Of a stretch of DNA of 64,000 nucleotides, positions 16,704-25,312 are shown piece by piece. The position numbers and the translations under genes are program-made. The DNA lies in NCBI RefSeq assembly GCF_900096945.1, contig NZ_FMKA01000002.1:1-64000 (forward strand), given 5' to 3'. How positions within the stretch are numbered: position 1 is the stretch's first letter; the number at the start of each line of letters is the position of its first letter. Origin of the DNA: Anaerobium acetethylicum. GTDB lineage: Bacteria; Bacillota; Clostridia; Lachnospirales; Lachnospiraceae. The notes below the pieces were generated by a model that saw nothing but the letters and a program-made list of their open reading frames with translations, was not told the origin of the DNA and searched no databases.

Positions 16704-18032
16704 ATGAAGAATTGCAGAACGAGGAATTACAAAACACAGATGGAGGCAGCAAAGAAAGGAATCGTTACTCCGGAAATGGAGACTGTTGCAGATAAGGAGA
16801 ACATGGATATCAGCCGCCTTATGGAGCTTGTGGCATGCGGCCAGGTTGCGATACCGGCTAACATCAACCACAAATCACTTTCCCCGGAAGGCGTGGGGAC
16901 AGGCCTGAAGACAAAAATCAACGTAAACCTGGGAGTTTCAGGGGACTGCAGGGATTACACGATGGAAATGCAGAAAGTTGACATGGCTCTGAAGTTCGGG
17001 GCGGAGGCAATTATGGACCTGAGCAATTACGGAAAGACCAACACCTTCCGCAGGCAGCTCCTTGAAAAATCCACGGCAATGATCGGAACGGTTCCTATGT
17101 ACGACGCAATCGGATATCTGGAGAAAGACCTTATGGAGATCACGCCCCAGGATTTCATGAGGGTAGTCCGTGCCCATGCTGAGGAGGGGGTGGATTTCAT
17201 GACCATACATGCGGGAATCAACCGCAGGGCAGTGGAAGCATTCCGCCGCAGCGGCAGAAAGATGAACATCGTTTCCCGTGGCGGATCCCTTCTTTTTGCA
17301 TGGATGGAGATGACAGGAAATGAAAATCCATTTTTCGAATTCTATGACGACGTCCTGGAAATACTCCGCGAATACGACGTTACCATCAGCCTGGGGGATG
17401 CCCTTCGTCCGGGATGCATCAGCGACAGCACCGATGCAGGCCAGATAGGCGAGCTGATCGAACTGGGTCACCTTACAAAACGCGCATGGGAAAAGGATGT
17501 CCAGGTAATCGTTGAAGGCCCGGGTCATATGGCGCTCAACGAAATCGCGGCAAACATGGCGCTCCAGAAACGCCTCTGCCACAACGCACCGTTCTATGTA
17601 CTGGGACCTCTTGTGACAGACATCGCACCGGGATATGACCATATCACTTCGGCAATCGGAGGAGCAATCGCGGCTGCAAGCGGCGCTGATTTCCTCTGCT
17701 ATGTGACGCCTGCTGAACATCTGCGTCTTCCGGACATTAATGACGTAAGGGAAGGGATTGTGGCAAGCAAAATAGCTGCCCATGCGGCAGATATTGCAAA
17801 GGGAATTCCGAACGCAAGGGATATCGACGACAGGATGGCAGAGGCCCGCAACGATGTTGACTGGGATAGAATGTTCGACCTTGCGATCGATGGAGAAAAG
17901 GCGAGGGACTACTTCGAAAGCATGCCTCCTGAAGACAAGCATACCTGTTCCATGTGCGGAAAAATGTGCGCCATGAGAACGACGAAGATGATACTTGAAG
18001 GGAAGAAAGTGGAACTCTACGCAGCGCAGTAA
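16704..18032 (+). CDS. thiC: Phosphomethylpyrimidine synthase ThiC
   Basis: Radical-SAM enzyme that rearranges aminoimidazole ribotide to HMP-phosphate, the committed step of the thiamine pyrimidine branch. The 442-residue product has the ThiC core ([42 protein letters not shown]) and the C-terminal cluster motif [11 protein letters not shown], that is C-x2-C-x4-C as in ThiC. The length fits the shorter bacterial class. The RBS GGGAAGGAAG precedes the ATG. It depends on the upstream TPP riboswitches for regulation. Confidence 0.97.
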   Translation: MKNCRTRNYKTQMEAAKKGIVTPEMETVADKENMDISRLMELVACGQVAIPANINHKSLSPEGVGTGLKTKINVNLGVSGDCRDYTMEMQKVDMALKFGAEAIMDLSNYGKTNTFRRQLLEKSTAMIGTVPMYDAIGYLEKDLMEITPQDFMRVVRAHAEEGVDFMTIHAGINRRAVEAFRRSGRKMNIVSRGGSLLFAWMEMTGNENPFFEFYDDVLEILREYDVTISLGDALRPGCISDSTDAGQIGELIELGHLTKRAWEKDVQVIVEGPGHMALNEIAANMALQKRLCHNAPFYVLGPLVTDIAPGYDHITSAIGGAIAAASGADFLCYVTPAEHLRLPDINDVREGIVASKIAAHAADIAKGIPNARDIDDRMAEARNDVDWDRMFDLAIDGEKARDYFESMPPEDKHTCSMCGKMCAMRTTKMILEGKKVELYAAQ

Positions 18033-18097
18033 GAAATAGTCTCGAATCGTGACTGATGGTGACAGAGAGCATTTCAAGGGAAGGGAAATAAAAGGGC

Positions 18098-19069
18098 ATG
18101 ATTATGGAAAATGAAAAAGCAGTAAAAGCAGAAAGTGCAGCAAAAACAGTAAAAGCGGCAAAAGCAGAAAGTACAGAAAAACCAGTAAAAGCAGAAAATG
18201 ATGCAAAACCAGCAAATGCAATAACCGGAGAAGTGGCAGCTATGCTGACCGAATTAAGGAACAGGGTGCCCCTTGTGCACTGCATCACAAACTACGTGAC
18301 AGTCAACGACGTGGCAAACGCCCTGCTGGCAATCGGGGCATCGCCAATCATGGCGGATGATATTGAAGAAACAGCAGATATTACAGCAATTTCCTCGGCT
18401 CTTGTCATCAATATCGGAACCCTGAACAAGCGCACCATCGCATCCATGACAGCATCGGGGAAAAAAGCGAATGAGCTTGGAATCCCGGTGGTTTTCGATC
18501 CGGTGGGGGCAGGCGCCTCGAGGCTGAGGAATGAAACTGTAAAAGCCATTCTCGATGAAGTGAAGATTTCCGTAATCCGCGGAAACCTGTCCGAGATTTC
18601 CTTTGTGGCAGGGCTTGAGGTTTCAACAAAGGGCGTCGATTCTTCCGAAGCGGATGAGAAAAATGATGCAGCAGAGGTCGCAAAGGCAGTTGCTAAAAGA
18701 CTGGGATGCGTGGCGGCAATCACAGGTGTAGTGGACATCATAACTGACGGCAGCAGGCTGGTCAGAATCAAAAACGGGAACAGGATGCTTTCCAAAGTAA
18801 CGGGAACGGGATGCGTATCAACAGCCCTGATTGGAGCATTTGCAGGAACCGGTGAAGACTTCCTGGTTGCCGCAGCTGGAGGGGTTTCGGCAATGGCAAT
18901 GGCTGGGGAGACGTCCTTTGAAAAGGCAGGACAGACCGGAACTGGCAGCTTCCATATGGGAATCATCGATGCACTCAGCAGGCTGGATGCAGATTCAGTC
19001 ATGGCGCAGGCGGAGTTTGAGGAAGAGCAGCTGGAGGAAGAGCTGCTCAGGGAAGAGCAGGCCTGCTGA
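18098..19069 (+). CDS. thiM: Hydroxyethylthiazole kinase ThiM with Lys/Ala/Glu-rich N-terminal extension
   Basis: Phosphorylates hydroxyethylthiazole salvaged from outside; cytoplasmic. The catalytic domain begins near residue 43 (GEVAAMLTELRNRVPLVHC) and has PVVFDPVGAGAS and the active-site Cys in VTGTGC. The first 42 residues are an unusual low-complexity stretch built from repeats of the type VKAES/VKAEN/AKPA, encoded by degenerate direct DNA repeats around GTAAAAGCAGAAA. The C-terminus is highly acidic (EEEQLEEELLREEQ). The total of 323 residues compares with about 265-275 for usual ThiM. If the first ATG is not used, no other in-frame start with a clear RBS is apparent before the domain. 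Confidence 0.93.
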   Translation: MIMENEKAVKAESAAKTVKAAKAESTEKPVKAENDAKPANAITGEVAAMLTELRNRVPLVHCITNYVTVNDVANALLAIGASPIMADDIEETADITAISSALVINIGTLNKRTIASMTASGKKANELGIPVVFDPVGAGASRLRNETVKAILDEVKISVIRGNLSEISFVAGLEVSTKGVDSSEADEKNDAAEVAKAVAKRLGCVAAITGVVDIITDGSRLVRIKNGNRMLSKVTGTGCVSTALIGAFAGTGEDFLVAAAGGVSAMAMAGETSFEKAGQTGTGSFHMGIIDALSRLDADSVMAQAEFEEEQLEEELLREEQAC

Positions 19070-19095
19070 TTTTGCAAGTTGTGTTCATAATCTGT

Positions 19096-19124
19096 GACGA
19101 TGAAGGACATAGTCCTGAATGGCT
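19096..19124. repeat. Solo hairpin related to repeat family B
   Basis: GACGATGAAGGACATAGTCC followed by TGAATGGCT, between thiM and thiE. Same short palindrome as at 16629 and 29619. Confidence 0.5.
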
Positions 19125-19160
19125 AAAGGGCAGGTTCAACGATAACCGGGAGGTGAGAAA

Positions 19161-19790
19161 ATGCAGAAAGAAAACATAGACTACACATTATACCTCTGCA
19201 CGGACAGGGAACTCATGTCTGTCGAAACGATTGAGGAGTCCGTGGAGCAGGCCATCGCAGGAGGGTGTACCGTGGTGCAGTTACGGGAAAAGGACTGTTC
19301 GTCCCTTGATTTCTACCTGCTGGCCGGGAGAGTCAAGGAAATTACCGACAGATACGGGGTTCCGCTGATCATAAACGACAGGGTCGACATCGCAATGGCT
19401 GTGGATGCTGAAGGAGTCCATGTGGGGCAGAGCGACCTGCCGATGGGGCTGGTCAGGAAAATGATCGGCAGGGATAAGATACTGGGCGTTTCAGCTCACA
19501 ATATCGCGGAGGCCGTTGAAGCATGCCGGGCAGGGGCCGACTACCTTGGCGTCGGAGCCATATTTTCGACATCGACGAAAAAGGATGCTGCGGTCGTAGG
19601 AATTGATGAACTGAAACGGATCAGGGAGGCCGTTGACGTTCCGATCGTGGCAATCGGAGGCATACACAGGGAAAACATAGAAGTGTTCAAAGGGTTCGGA
19701 CTTGACGGACTGGCAGTGGTTTCGGCAGTGGTAGCCCAGGTGGATATCGCAGAGGCTGCAGCCGAGCTTGTAAGAAGATTCAGAAGCTGA
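19161..19790 (+). CDS. thiE: Thiamine-phosphate synthase ThiE
   Basis: Joins HMP-pyrophosphate and thiazole phosphate to thiamine phosphate. The 209-residue TIM-barrel protein shows the family motifs VVQLREKD, LIINDRVDIA, GVHVGQSDLP, YLGVGAIFST and IVAIGGIHREN. The RBS GGGAGGTGAG precedes the ATG. It is the last gene of the thiD-thiC-thiM-thiE cluster. Thiazole synthesis genes (thiG, thiH, thiS, thiF) are absent from the window, so this operon by itself couples new pyrimidine synthesis with thiazole salvage. Confidence 0.96.
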   Translation: MQKENIDYTLYLCTDRELMSVETIEESVEQAIAGGCTVVQLREKDCSSLDFYLLAGRVKEITDRYGVPLIINDRVDIAMAVDAEGVHVGQSDLPMGLVRKMIGRDKILGVSAHNIAEAVEACRAGADYLGVGAIFSTSTKKDAAVVGIDELKRIREAVDVPIVAIGGIHRENIEVFKGFGLDGLAVVSAVVAQVDIAEAAAELVRRFRS

Positions 19791-19834
19791 CATGCTTGGG
19801 AGTATGTATGCATAGATGATATTGAAACACAGAG

Positions 19835-19977
19835 GTAATTGTTCAGAACCCCAGTCTCGCGAGGTGTTTTTATGCTGAATTTGCATAAAAACCCGAGACA
19901 TGCCTGCGCCAAATTGCTGATTTTGCAATTTGTGTGCATCATCTGTGACTATGAAGGACGTAGTCCTAAATAGTTAC
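19835..19977. repeat. Repeat family B, complete copy
   Basis: A 143-bp element with inverted ends GTAATTGTTCAG and CTAAATAGTTAC. Inside it, short inverted motifs occur in order: GTTTTTATGC/GCATAAAAAC and AATTGCTGATTTTGCAATT. The terminal GACTATGAAGGACGTAGTCC palindrome is the part that also occurs alone elsewhere. The opposite-strand copy at 39739-39879 matches over its full length. No ORF of its own is evident. Confidence 0.8.
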
Positions 19978-20109
19978 ACACAGAGAATGACATGCTGGGG
20001 AGTATGTACATAGACAGGCATGGGGGAGGGTCGGTTGCAATGTTTTGATCATAAGGGCATTTAACAGCAATGCCGATCCAAACGGAATACAGCAGCGATC
20101 CCGTTCATG

Positions 20110-20138
20110 TTGACAATAAAATATGCCGGAACTACAAT
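20110..20138 (+). promoter_or_regulatory. Putative promoter overlapping a terminator stem, upstream of the MBL-rsgA genes
   Basis: TTGACA (20110-20115) and TACAAT (20133-20138) have a 17-nt spacer. The -10 box is part of the left arm of the adjacent terminator-like stem (20131-20178). A transcript started here would lack the complete stem and could read on to the MBL gene at 20436. This rests on sequence resemblance only. Confidence 0.45.
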
Positions 20139-20178
20139 GAGAGTAATAAGAAACTTTCATTGTGGTTCCGTTTTTTTT
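20131..20178 (+). terminator. Terminator-like stem-loop between thiE and the MBL gene
   Basis: GGAACTACAATGAGAG and CTTTCATTGTGGTTCC pair with two mismatches around a short loop, followed by eight T residues. It would end transcripts coming from the thi operon through the 645-bp gap, which otherwise holds only repeats A and B and the promoter described. Confidence 0.7.
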
Positions 20179-20183
20179 ATCTC

Positions 20184-20395
20184 AATGGTATTCGTCAATT
20201 TGCACAGCTTTCGAGAAGGAGGACGTCATACAAAACATGTTGATTCGCAACGCGCTCTCGCTTAGATGAAGACGTAGTGGTACGTAGGGCCGCAGAATAC
20301 GCGACCCAAGTACCAACGCCTTCATAAAGTTGCTCATCAATTCATGTTTTGTATGACTGTTCTACAGCTGGCGACTGTGCAAATTGACGAAGCCG
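20184..20395. repeat. Fold-back repeat family A, copy 2 (with compensated arm changes)
   Basis: Most complete uninterrupted copy. The outermost arms TTCGTCAATTTGCACAG and GTGCAAATTGACGAA enclose GTCATACAAAACATG and CATGTTTTGTATGAC, then ATGAAGACGT and ACGCCTTCAT, then the inner GC-rich arms. Relative to copies 1, 4 and 6, both sides of the second arm pair have changed together (GTGATGC to GTCATAC, GCATCAC to GTATGAC). Pairing is kept, which is evidence that the fold itself matters. Confidence 0.87.
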
Positions 20396-20435
20396 AGGTT
20401 TACGATGTTCTTTCGACATGGAGGTGAGTTGAAAT

Positions 20436-21128
20436 ATGGATACAGTCGAAATAACCAGGCTTTCAAAATATTCCTGGTTCGAAATAAAATACCACGGACG
20501 GATCATTCATTTCGATCCAGGCTATGCAGGTTATTTTGAAAACCAGAAGATTTCGGAAAAAGAGTTCGAGCAGAAGGCGGATCTTGTACTGATATCGCAT
20601 TTCCATAAAGATCATCTTCAGCCCGAGGCGTTGAAAAGAATAACAGGTCCGGAAACGAAAATAATCGCTTCATTGAACTGCGCGGACAGGCTTGAAAAAG
20701 GCGCGGTGCTGGTAAAGCCGGGGGATGTTATTGAAATAGGAGCAGGCGTCATGGTACATGCGGTAGATGCCTACAATACCCCCGAGGGGCATTCAACGAA
20801 AAAATTTCATCACAGAGGCGAATGCGTCGGATATGTACTGGACCTTGATGGCATGAGAATATATTTTGCCGGAGATACTGACTTTATTCCGGAAATGAGA
20901 AAGATTGCTGATGTGGACATAGCATTTCTGCCGGTTGGAGGAACATTTACCATGGACATGGGAGAGGCTGCATGTGCTGTGGCTGCAATCAGGCCGCGGT
21001 TTGCTATCCCGATGCATCAGCTCCAGGCAGAACTGGATGATTTTAAGAAAGAATCAGGAATCAGGCCGGAAACAGAAATCATTACATTAAAGACCGGAGA
21101 GAGGAAGCTGCTATGCGGGAAAAAATGA
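20436..21128 (+). CDS. MBL-fold metal-dependent hydrolase (UlaG-like)
   Basis: Cytoplasmic metallo-beta-lactamase-fold protein of 230 residues. The metal motif HxHxDH appears as SHFHKDHL near residue 56, with the later metal Asp in FAGDTDF and the closing His in PMHQL near residue 193. The fold resembles the UlaG/YtkL-type small hydrolases; the substrate is not known. The RBS GGAGGTGAG lies 8 nt before the ATG. The stop overlaps the start of rsgA by 16 nt, so the two are translated from one message. Confidence 0.88.
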   Translation: MDTVEITRLSKYSWFEIKYHGRIIHFDPGYAGYFENQKISEKEFEQKADLVLISHFHKDHLQPEALKRITGPETKIIASLNCADRLEKGAVLVKPGDVIEIGAGVMVHAVDAYNTPEGHSTKKFHHRGECVGYVLDLDGMRIYFAGDTDFIPEMRKIADVDIAFLPVGGTFTMDMGEAACAVAAIRPRFAIPMHQLQAELDDFKKESGIRPETEIITLKTGERKLLCGKK

Positions 21129-22192
21129 GGAATTTAGGCTTTACGGAGGGCATTTTAAAAGAGGCAGAAAAATACGAAGGTCTCCATCCGGCGAGGATTA
21201 CTGCCCAGTATAAAGACATGTACAAGGCTGCCACGGCAGATGCGGAGCTGCTTGCTGAGGTTTCGGGCAGATTCCGCTATGAGTCGTCGGATGAAATGTT
21301 GAATTTTCCGGCTGTGGGCGATTTTGTAATGATCGACAGGAATGAGGCTGACAGGGGAAATGCAATCATTCATGCGATCCTGCCGCGTAAAAGCATCTTT
21401 ATCAGAAAGGCTGCAGGAACGGGCCATGAAATCCAGGTGGTTGCTGCAAATATCGATACTGTCTTCCTTTGCATGTCTCTCAATAAGGATTTCAACCTCA
21501 GGAGGCTGGAGAGGTATCTTTCGATTGCCTGGGACAGCGGGGCGGTACCGGTCATCATTCTGACGAAAGCAGACTTGTGCCCAGACCTAGAGGCAAAGCT
21601 TCAGGAGATAGCGGAGTCGGCAGCAGGCGTTGATGTGGTGGTAACGTCAGGAATGACCGATGACGGATACAAGGCAGTTCTGAAATACATAACTCCCGGG
21701 AGGACCGTTGCATTTATGGGCTCGTCGGGAGTAGGAAAATCAACCCTCATAAACAGGCTGATGGGCGGAGAAGTCATGGAAACCAGAGAAATCAGAAGGG
21801 ATGACAAAGGCAGGCATGCGACCACCAGGCGTGAGCTGATGGTCCTTCCAACGGGCGGCGCCGTCATCGACACGCCGGGAATGCGGGAACTGGGAGTGGA
21901 GAGCGTAAATCTGGCCAAGACATTCGCAGATATAGACGAGCTGGCAGAAAAATGCAGGTTCCGCGACTGCAGCCATGAAACCGAGCCAGGCTGCGCCGTA
22001 AGAAAGGCAATAGAAGAAGGGGAACTTACGGAGGAGCGCCTCGCCAGCTACAGAAAGCTGAAGAAAGAGGCAAAATACGAGGGACTCAGCTCAAGACAGA
22101 TTGACAATGAAAAGACGACCGAGATGTTTGCGGAATTCGGCGGAAGAAAGAATGCAAGGGATTATGTAAAAGGGAAAAAGAAGGGCAGTTAG
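21113..22192 (+). CDS. rsgA: Ribosome small-subunit-dependent GTPase RsgA
   Basis: Circularly permuted GTPase acting in late 30S ribosomal subunit maturation. An N-terminal OB-like domain is followed by G4 (ILTKADL), then G1 GSSGVGKST at about residue 203, G3 DTPGMREL near residue 259, and the C-terminal zinc motif with CRFRDCSHETEPGC from about residue 282. The length of 359 residues is within the longer RsgA group. It overlaps the upstream MBL-fold gene by 16 nt. In many bacteria rsgA lies next to PPP phosphatase and ribulose-epimerase genes; here the phosphatase-like gene follows by 53 nt. Confidence 0.95.
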   Translation: MREKMRNLGFTEGILKEAEKYEGLHPARITAQYKDMYKAATADAELLAEVSGRFRYESSDEMLNFPAVGDFVMIDRNEADRGNAIIHAILPRKSIFIRKAAGTGHEIQVVAANIDTVFLCMSLNKDFNLRRLERYLSIAWDSGAVPVIILTKADLCPDLEAKLQEIAESAAGVDVVVTSGMTDDGYKAVLKYITPGRTVAFMGSSGVGKSTLINRLMGGEVMETREIRRDDKGRHATTRRELMVLPTGGAVIDTPGMRELGVESVNLAKTFADIDELAEKCRFRDCSHETEPGCAVRKAIEEGELTEERLASYRKLKKEAKYEGLSSRQIDNEKTTEMFAEFGGRKNARDYVKGKKKGS

Positions 22193-22245
22193 AAACTGCG
22201 GCTGGTTATTCAGGAACAGGCAATGTCTTTTCCGGAGGTGGGCAT

Positions 22246-22995
22246 ATGAATTATGTACTTTCAGATATCCATGGCAGGTACGATCTCTATGAAAAAATGC
22301 TCGAAAAGATAGATTTAAAAAGCTTTGACAGCCTTTACATCATAGGTGACGTGATAGACCGGGGACAGGACGGAATCAGAATCCTGCTGGACATCATGAG
22401 CCGCAACAATATAGTGCTGATCATAGGCAACCACGAGGACATGATGTACAAGGCAATCAGGCAGGGCTTCAGCTGTGACTGCAAGGGAGACATCCTGCTT
22501 ACTGCAGAGTCTGCACTATGGCTCTACAACGGAGGACGGACGACCCTGAACAGCTATTTGAGGCTGGGCAGGGATGAACAATCCAAAATCCTGGAATACC
22601 TGAAAACATGCCCTGTCTGTATTCCACAGCTGAAGGCTGGAGACAGGAAGTTTTATCTGGTTCATGCCTTTCCATCAGGCCAGCTGAAGGAGGGGCAGCA
22701 TCTGTATGGGGATTACGTGGATGATAACGAGCTTCTCCATGAACTTCTGTGGAAAAGGCTCGCATATTCCAATGGAAACTGGGATACATTCAATCTGCCG
22801 GAGGGCACGGAGGCGATAATCGGACACACGATTACGGCTTATTTTGAACCAGGGGAAAGAAATAGCGAAGACGGGTGCCGGATCTTTTTTGGAAAATCTT
22901 TTATCGCAATGGACTGCGGAGCCGGCCGGGGCGGCAGCATGGCAAGGCTTGGATGCCTGAGGCTCGAAGACAGGAAGGAATTTTACGTATCGTGA
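22246..22995 (+). CDS. PPP-type metallophosphoesterase / serine-threonine protein phosphatase
   Basis: Cytoplasmic 249-residue protein with the calcineurin-like phosphoesterase signature motifs in order: DIHGRYD at residue 7, GDVIDRGQDG near residue 33, GNHEDMM near residue 60, then His residues in LVHAFPSG and GHTITAYF. This is the arrangement of bacterial PrpA/PrpB-type phosphatases that act on phosphoproteins or small phosphoesters. The RBS GGAGGTGGG precedes the ATG. It lies between rsgA and the macro-domain gene on the same strand, a context that suggests control of modified proteins, but this is inference. Confidence 0.9.
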   Translation: MNYVLSDIHGRYDLYEKMLEKIDLKSFDSLYIIGDVIDRGQDGIRILLDIMSRNNIVLIIGNHEDMMYKAIRQGFSCDCKGDILLTAESALWLYNGGRTTLNSYLRLGRDEQSKILEYLKTCPVCIPQLKAGDRKFYLVHAFPSGQLKEGQHLYGDYVDDNELLHELLWKRLAYSNGNWDTFNLPEGTEAIIGHTITAYFEPGERNSEDGCRIFFGKSFIAMDCGAGRGGSMARLGCLRLEDRKEFYVS

Positions 22996-23098
22996 TGACG
23001 GTGGGAACATATAGAAATGCAGCAAAGTGGAAACAAGGTTGTGAGCAGGCAGCGTAAGCGGATTGCGAATATCCGCTTTGACAGAGAGGGGTATGACT

Positions 23099-24382
23099 AT
23101 GCCATTTGAAATAATAAGGGATGACATCACAAAAGTGAAGGCCGATGCAATCGTGAATGCGGCTAATACGGGACTGAAGATGGGAGGAGGCGTCTGCGGG
23201 GCGATTTTCCATGCGGCCGGAGCCCGGGAACTCCAGGCTGAGTGCGATAAAATAGGCGGATGCGCCACCGGACAGGCAGTCATAACGAAGGGTTATAAGC
23301 TGCCTGCGAAATATGTGATCCATACCGCCGGCCCTGTATGGCAGGGAGGAAGCCGCAATGAAGCCAGTCTTTTGGCAGACTGCTATAAGAACTCTCTGGC
23401 ACTGGCGGCTGAAAACGGATGCGAGTCCATTGCATTTCCGCTGATTTCTTCTGGCATCTACGGCTATCCCAAGGACCAGGCGCTGCAGATAGCGGTTTCA
23501 AGCATCGGGGAATTTCTGCTTCACAACGATATGATGGTGTATCTGGTGGTTTTCGATAAAAAGGCGGTTGTCCTGAGCGGGAAGCTTTTTGCATCCATCA
23601 GCAGCTATATTGACGACCGCTATGTGGAAGAGCATTTTTATGACAGGGGCAGGAACCAGGCTGATGAAAGTTCAGGAGACAATCAGACAGGGGTGTCAGC
23701 ATCCTGGTCTGCGGCACCGGGGTCTACAGCTGCGGAGGCTGCAGGGGATGTTCGTGACATGAGCTGCCATGAGGAGACTGAAGATTTTTCTGCTGACGGT
23801 CCCCTGGCTGAAGGTTTTTCAGCCGCCGGTTCCCAATCAGAAGAAACAGGTTCGTATGATGATGAAAACTATTTCGAAGGCCACGATATCCGGGATATGC
23901 TGGTGCGCCAGGAAAAAAAATACGCAAGCCATGAATATCATCCGGGAGCTGACAGAGTGGCGGAAACAGCAGCCGGCTACGACGGCATGTTCGCAAAAAA
24001 GAAGCGAAGCCTTGAGGATGTCATGTCACAACTAGAGGAACCTTTTTCCAAGGCGCTTATCCGCCTGATCGATGAAAAGAACAGGACGGATGTGGAGACC
24101 TACAAAAAAGCCAACATCGACAGGAAGCTGTTTTCGAAAATCAGGAATGATGCGGAATACAGGCCGAGCAAGCCTACTGCGGTCGCCCTTTCTATCGCCC
24201 TTGAACTGAACCTGGACGAGACGAAGGATCTGCTTGCGCGCGCCGGATACAGCCTTTCCCACTGCAGCAAATCGGACCTGATCATCGAATATTTCATCGG
24301 CCAGAACAACTACAACATCCACGAGATAAACGAAGCGCTGTTCGCCTTCGACCAGGACCTGCTGGGTGCCAGGTACCAATGA
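23099..24382 (+). CDS. Macro-domain protein with C-terminal XRE-like helix-turn-helix domain
   Basis: About 427 residues. The N-terminal macro domain (about residues 1-170) has [18 protein letters not shown], the ADP-ribose-binding loop, and [10 protein letters not shown], typical of MacroD/YmdB-type ADP-ribosyl hydrolases that remove ADP-ribose from proteins or cleave O-acetyl-ADP-ribose. A long acidic Ser/Glu/Gly-rich linker (about 185-310) leads to a C-terminal domain with [18 protein letters not shown] and [15 protein letters not shown]-like helices that look like an XRE-type DNA-binding fold. ATG 23099 has GAGAGGGGT 6 nt upstream; ATG 23093 is two codons earlier. The last codons fall inside a palindrome (24369-24395). 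Confidence 0.85.
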   Translation: MPFEIIRDDITKVKADAIVNAANTGLKMGGGVCGAIFHAAGARELQAECDKIGGCATGQAVITKGYKLPAKYVIHTAGPVWQGGSRNEASLLADCYKNSLALAAENGCESIAFPLISSGIYGYPKDQALQIAVSSIGEFLLHNDMMVYLVVFDKKAVVLSGKLFASISSYIDDRYVEEHFYDRGRNQADESSGDNQTGVSASWSAAPGSTAAEAAGDVRDMSCHEETEDFSADGPLAEGFSAAGSQSEETGSYDDENYFEGHDIRDMLVRQEKKYASHEYHPGADRVAETAAGYDGMFAKKKRSLEDVMSQLEEPFSKALIRLIDEKNRTDVETYKKANIDRKLFSKIRNDAEYRPSKPTAVALSIALELNLDETKDLLARAGYSLSHCSKSDLIIEYFIGQNNYNIHEINEALFAFDQDLLGARYQ

Positions 24383-24395
24383 CATTGGTACCTGG
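24369..24395. repeat. Palindrome overlapping the macro-domain stop codon
   Basis: CCAGGTACCAATG and CATTGGTACCTGG are exact reverse complements with one base between them. The stop codon of the macro gene is inside. GGTACCAGGTACTG-like wording links it to the TRAP-operon palindrome at 3027-3076. Confidence 0.7.
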
Positions 24396-24438
24396 TACTG
24401 TTAACAAAATATGAACAAAATGAGAATATAATGTGAAC

Positions 24439-24476
24439 AAAAAGGTGTCGGGTACTGATGTGCCAGGCACCTTTTT
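24439..24476 (+). terminator. Probable terminator after the macro-domain gene
   Basis: AAAAAGGTG pairs with CACCTTTTT around a 20-nt loop. It lies 57 nt after the macro stop and would separate it from the VWA gene, unless the VWA gene has its own promoter in the following 160 bases. Confidence 0.6.
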
Positions 24477-24645
24477 GGCATATAAAATGAAAATCAGCTT
24501 ATATATAAAATGTCGCCTCCGAAGCGACCTCTCAAAACCACATATCTGCTATTATAACAGTGTAAACAGAAGCTGCAGGAGCATAACTGAAAAAATGCAT
24601 ACCGCAGCCGACGGACATCAGAAAAGAAAAATGGGGGATATGGAT

Positions 24646-25305
24646 ATGAAGAAAGATCTGACGGAACTGATATTTATTCTTGACAGGAGCGGCTCCATGG
24701 CGGGGCTCGAAAGCGATACGATCGGTGGATATAATTCCATGCTCGAGAGACAGAAAAAAGAAGACGGCGAGGCAATCGTGACTACGGTCCTGTTCGACGA
24801 CCGGTACGAGCTCCTCCAGGACAGAATCAGCCTCAGGGGCATCGCACCTATAACCGATGAGGAATATTATGTGAGGGGGACAACTGCGCTCCTGGATGCA
24901 ATCGGAAAAACAATCAATAAAATCGGGAATGTGCAGAAGCATACAGGTGCTGAAGAACGTGCGGAAAGGGTCCTGTTTGTGATCACTACTGACGGGATGG
25001 AAAATGCAAGCCGCGAATTTTCTTATGAAAAAATCAGAAGCATGATTGAAAACCAGAAGACGAAATACGGCTGGGAATTTATTTTCATGGGGGCTAATAT
25101 TGATGCGGCTGCCACCGCTGACCGGTTCGGAATCGACAGGGATATGGCAGTCGATTACCATGCTGATGAGGAAGGCGTAAGCCTGAACTTTAAGGTACTC
25201 AGCAGCACGGTAGCGAGCTTTCGATCTGGAAACAGGCTCGATGCCAGCTGGAAAGAGGAAATCGAGAGGGACTATCAGAAACGCGGCAGCAAAAAAGGAA
25301 AATAG
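24646..25305 (+). CDS. VWA-domain protein with intact MIDAS motif
   Basis: Cytoplasmic von Willebrand factor A-type protein of about 219 residues. The metal-ion-dependent adhesion site DxSxS is present as FILDRSGSMAG near residue 12; the Thr in RGTTALLDAI and the Asp in ITTDGMENAS complete the site. Such proteins usually act as metal-dependent scaffolds. ATG 24646 has GGGGGAT 7 nt upstream; ATG 24640 and 24631 are in-frame alternatives. The preceding macro-domain and phosphatase genes are on the same strand. The C-terminus is very basic (QKRGSKKGK). Confidence 0.88.
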   Translation: MKKDLTELIFILDRSGSMAGLESDTIGGYNSMLERQKKEDGEAIVTTVLFDDRYELLQDRISLRGIAPITDEEYYVRGTTALLDAIGKTINKIGNVQKHTGAEERAERVLFVITTDGMENASREFSYEKIRSMIENQKTKYGWEFIFMGANIDAAATADRFGIDRDMAVDYHADEEGVSLNFKVLSSTVASFRSGNRLDASWKEEIERDYQKRGSKKGK

Positions 25306-25312
25306 GTAACTG

